From: an uncultured Granulosicoccaceae bacterium
Lineage (GTDB): Bacteria; Pseudomonadota; Gammaproteobacteria; Granulosicoccales; Granulosicoccaceae
Assembly (NCBI GenBank): GCA_937922015.1
Contig: CAKZVB010000073.1
Location: 1-64,000 of the forward strand
Direction: 5' to 3'
Length of the DNA: 64,000 nt
Shown here piece after piece: positions 61,058 through 64,000 of the stretch. How positions within the stretch are numbered: position 1 is the first letter of the stretch; each line of letters opens with the position of its first letter. The notes under the pieces were generated by a model that saw only the letters and a list, made by a program, of their open reading frames with translations, searched no databases and was not told the origin of the DNA. A program made the translations under genes and the position numbers.

Positions 61058-62458
61058 ATGAAAAAAAATCTTATCAAGACAGCTATATTAGGGGCGTTTG
61101 TCAGCGCTGCAAACATCGGTTATGCCGTTGAGGATATGACTTCGGCACTCCCGAACGCCAAGCCCGGTGAGTGTTATGCCAAAGTTGTTATTCCGGCAGA
61201 ATATCGAACTGAAAGTTCTACTGTTGTGGTTAAAGAGGCCAGTGAACAGCTGAAGGTTATTCCTGCCAAGTACGAGTGGACAGAAGAGCGTGTAATGGTT
61301 AGCGAAGCTGGCAGTGAATTGCGTGCAATTCCTGCGACTTTTGGAACCGAAACCCAAACCTATGAAGTATCGCCCGCCTCACAGCAATGGGTGATGGGCA
61401 CAGTCAATAGTAATATCGTTGCCAACCCGGCTATGATTTCGGTTGCAAAGGCTGGCGGTGCTGATCTTGACAATGCCACACCGGGACAGTGTTTTGACGA
61501 ACACTATAAACCGGCAACCTATAAAACAGTTAGTGAGCGAGTACAGGTATCAGAAGCTTCTGAGAAAATTGTCCTGGCACCTGCCAAGTATGAGTGGGTT
61601 GAGCAGCGTATAATGGTTTCACCGGCTTCTCGCAAGCTGGTAGAGGTTCCAGCGGTATTTGAATCTGTTTCCGAGCGGGTCAAGGTCGAAGATGCCAAGA
61701 CCGTATGGAAAAAAGGTCGCGGAAGTGTAGAAAAGATTGATCATTCCAGCGGCGATATCATGTGTCTGGTTGAAGTGCCAGCGGTATACAAAACTCTTAA
61801 TAAGAGGGTTCTAAAGACTGCTGCCAGTACCAAAGTGATGGAAGAGCCAGCACGTTACGAAACTATTCGTGTTCGCAAGTTAGTTACCGATTCGACTGAG
61901 ACTCGTGTCGCAATTCCTGCTCAATTCAAAGATATAACCAAGCGGGTTATGGATTCGGAAGGTAGCTACATGTGGCATAATGCAGCAGAAAACGGTACTC
62001 ACTTCGGCAAACGCACTGGCAATCAGATTTGCCTGCAAGCCACACCGGCGAAGATGGCGTCTGTTTCGCGTCGGGTAGTTAAGACTCCTCCTTCTGTTAA
62101 GAAAATGGAAATCCCTGCAAAGTATGAAACTAAAAAGGTACGTCGTCTGGTTGCTGAAGCACAGGAAATCAGAACTCCGGTTGCAGCGCAAACGAAAACT
62201 GTAACCAAGCGTATTAAGGTTTCTGATGCGCGCCTCGAATGGCGCTCTATTCTGTGTGAGACCAACATGACTGACGGCATGATCCAGCGTGTGCAGCGTG
62301 CCCTGCATTCAGCCGGTTTTGCCCCGGGCCCTATTGACGGTGTCCTGGGCCGGGAGACGATGACAGCAGTAGAGCGTTTCCAGAATGCCCGCGGTCTTGC
62401 AACTGGTGGCTTGACCTACGACACACTCGATAAACTCGGTGTTGATGTAAGAGGTTGA
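61058..62458 (+). CDS. secreted repeat protein with C-terminal peptidoglycan-binding domain
   Basis: Signal peptide MKKNLIKTAILGAFVSAANIGYAVED; twelve PAxY-type 23-residue repeats; C-terminal MIQRVQRALHSAGFAPGPIDGVLGRETMTAVERFQNARGL. Confidence 0.88.
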   Translation: MKKNLIKTAILGAFVSAANIGYAVEDMTSALPNAKPGECYAKVVIPAEYRTESSTVVVKEASEQLKVIPAKYEWTEERVMVSEAGSELRAIPATFGTETQTYEVSPASQQWVMGTVNSNIVANPAMISVAKAGGADLDNATPGQCFDEHYKPATYKTVSERVQVSEASEKIVLAPAKYEWVEQRIMVSPASRKLVEVPAVFESVSERVKVEDAKTVWKKGRGSVEKIDHSSGDIMCLVEVPAVYKTLNKRVLKTAASTKVMEEPARYETIRVRKLVTDSTETRVAIPAQFKDITKRVMDSEGSYMWHNAAENGTHFGKRTGNQICLQATPAKMASVSRRVVKTPPSVKKMEIPAKYETKKVRRLVAEAQEIRTPVAAQTKTVTKRIKVSDARLEWRSILCETNMTDGMIQRVQRALHSAGFAPGPIDGVLGRETMTAVERFQNARGLATGGLTYDTLDKLGVDVRG

Positions 62459-62483
62459 TCCGTCCATCGGAAGACTGACTGAG

Positions 62484-62507
62484 GGGCCGCAATCGCGGCC
62501 CTTTTTT
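62484..62507 (+). terminator. rho-independent terminator
   Basis: GGGCCGC-AATC-GCGGCCC followed by TTTTTT, just after the 61058-62458 gene. Confidence 0.93.
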
Positions 62508-62640
62508 GTGACTGTTGTCGTATTGCGCCGTTTCGGGTGGTTCCGCCTTACTGGATTTTCGCGGAACGCTGATATGGCACGCGGACTGCTATCTCTGGTG
62601 CTACTTCGTGTTAAGCGAACAATCAAAGAGCGCGGGACTG

Positions 62641-63789
62641 ATGGATATTTTTATGACAAGGGCTTCAATAAGCCAATTGTGCCGATTGTTGCCAGTTGCA
62701 ACTACCGCGATGGTCTTCAGCTTTTTTTGTTCAGCCATTGTCATCGCAGATCCGATGGTCTCTCCCTTTATTGCGCAATCTGAAGAGTCTGTCTACCCGG
62801 ATAATGCATTGACAGACCCCCCCGTGATAGCAGCGGCCAATGATGATCCAATGGACCGGCTGATGCAGTCCATTGTGACAATTAATGCTACGACATCTGA
62901 TATCGCCCGAACCGCTGCAAATTTCGGTATCGAACGTCAGGGTAGCGGTGTTGTTCTTGATGCAAACGGGCTTATTGTTACGGCCGGCTATACGATTGCA
63001 GAAGCGACATCTGTGACGGTGACATTCTCAAACGGTGTCACTGAGCAGGCGAAGATTGTGGCATTTGATGAAGCAACCGGTCTGGGCCTTGTCAGAACGC
63101 CGGTTGGTATTACCACCACACCGATCAAACTTGGCAAATCAGCGGGTTTGAAATCAGCTCAAAAGCTGATGATTATCCCCGCAACCGGTGAAGCAGATGC
63201 CAAAGGTGTCAAGGTTGGTAAAATTAAAAAATTCACCGGAGGGTGGGAATATATTATCAATGATGCTATTCACACTTATCCTCCCAGTACTTCATTTACC
63301 GGCGCGGCACTGGTATCAGACAACGCAGAATTAGTCGGTATTGGTGCTCTGGTTACCATAGATATTGACATCGATCCGAAAATCAGAATACCGGGTAATA
63401 TATTTGTTCCTGTTGATTCGCTTACCGGTGTGCTGGGTGAGTTAATTGTTAGTGGTCGATCAAACGCCTCAATGAAACCCTGGTTGGGCGTAGATACCAA
63501 ACAAACTAAACAGGGCATTGTTGTTAGATCGGTGGTAGAGGACGGGCCTGCTCAAAAGTCGGGTCTAAAGGCAGGTGACGTTATTGTTGCAGTTGACCAG
63601 GCCAAAGTCTCCAGCCAGACACAGATGTATGAAAAAATCTGGTCTATTTACAAACCGGGAGATCAGGTGCATCTGTTGGTTGTCCGTAACGATCAATTCG
63701 CTAACGTGTCAGTGACCTCAATGGATTATTATGACTGGTTACGAATGGAGCAGGGTTCTGATACTGTTATTACAGAAATGGTTGAATAA
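62641..63789 (+). CDS. HtrA/S1C-like PDZ protein with apparently non-catalytic protease domain; start uncertain (the ORF opens at 62515)
   Basis: RQGSGVVLDANGLIVTAGYTIAEATSVTVTFSNG, STSFTGAALVSDN, PDZ WLGVDTKQTKQGIVVRSVVEDGPAQKSGLKAGDVIVAVDQAKVSS. Confidence 0.82.
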   Translation: MDIFMTRASISQLCRLLPVATTAMVFSFFCSAIVIADPMVSPFIAQSEESVYPDNALTDPPVIAAANDDPMDRLMQSIVTINATTSDIARTAANFGIERQGSGVVLDANGLIVTAGYTIAEATSVTVTFSNGVTEQAKIVAFDEATGLGLVRTPVGITTTPIKLGKSAGLKSAQKLMIIPATGEADAKGVKVGKIKKFTGGWEYIINDAIHTYPPSTSFTGAALVSDNAELVGIGALVTIDIDIDPKIRIPGNIFVPVDSLTGVLGELIVSGRSNASMKPWLGVDTKQTKQGIVVRSVVEDGPAQKSGLKAGDVIVAVDQAKVSSQTQMYEKIWSIYKPGDQVHLLVVRNDQFANVSVTSMDYYDWLRMEQGSDTVITEMVE

Positions 63790-63833
63790 TGGAATTCAAA
63801 CATCTGTTGATCGCAAGTAAGAAGTAAGGCGAT

Positions 63834-64000
63834 ATGTATTTTATTAGTGTTTTGATCGCGGTGCTTCTGATCGGCTCAGCTGTTGCCATTGTGCATCTTG
63901 TAGAGTCTACGCTGGCCGACCGGCGTCTGCGTCGTGGTTGGCAGGCAACAGCAGCCTTTTTAGTAATTGCAGCTTTTATAGAATTATACCTGTGTATTGT
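63834..64000 (+). CDS. hypothetical membrane protein, partial (runs off the right window edge)
   Basis: ATG 63834: MYFISVLIAVLLIGSAVAIVHLVESTLADRRLRRGWQATAAFLVIAAFIELYLCIV..., open to the end. Confidence 0.55.
   Translation, partial: MYFISVLIAVLLIGSAVAIVHLVESTLADRRLRRGWQATAAFLVIAAFIELYLCI

Noticed and set aside
1-64000. CRISPR arrays, transposons, toxin-antitoxin or phage-defence islands
   Set aside because: No regularly spaced repeats, transposase motifs or recognisable defence gene sets were found. The two edge ORFs were also considered but are simply incomplete.

Overview
The window is about 64 kb of bacterial chromosome, densely coded on both strands. Gene content fits a gammaproteobacterium, probably marine; that is inferred from the hslVU / ubiE-ubiJ-ubiB block and the DddP-like genes, with no search run. 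No rRNA operon, CRISPR array, transposase, integrase or convincing prophage was seen. Main blocks: (i) hslV-hslU, a DUF971 gene and ubiE-ubiJ-ubiB; (ii) a diaminopropionate ammonia-lyase and M24 peptidase pair followed by a clear selenocysteine tRNA gene (selC); (iii) mixed metabolic genes, including a SET-domain protein beside an RlmD/RumA-type methyltransferase and a divergent adenylate-kinase-like protein; (iv) a SAM-domain/cyclase/AAA/TPR protein and an oversized PLP enzyme; (v) a probable catabolic island with P450, NitT/TauT-type ABC transporter, FadR-type GntR regulator, FAH-family hydrolase, ACT protein, Rieske oxygenase and glutamine-synthetase-like ligase; (vi) two diverged DddP-like M24 proteins (DMSP-lyase family) about 5 kb apart; (vii) uvrD and an envelope group containing a protein with twelve 23-residue repeats and an HtrA-like protein whose catalytic triad looks lost. 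The strongest items for follow-up are selC, the Rieske/GS-like island, the DddP pair, the 12x23 repeat protein, the pseudo-HtrA and a long inverted repeat joining the ubiE stop to the ubiJ start. All assignments come from reading the translated sequence and remembered family motifs. No database search, RNA folding or alignment program was run.
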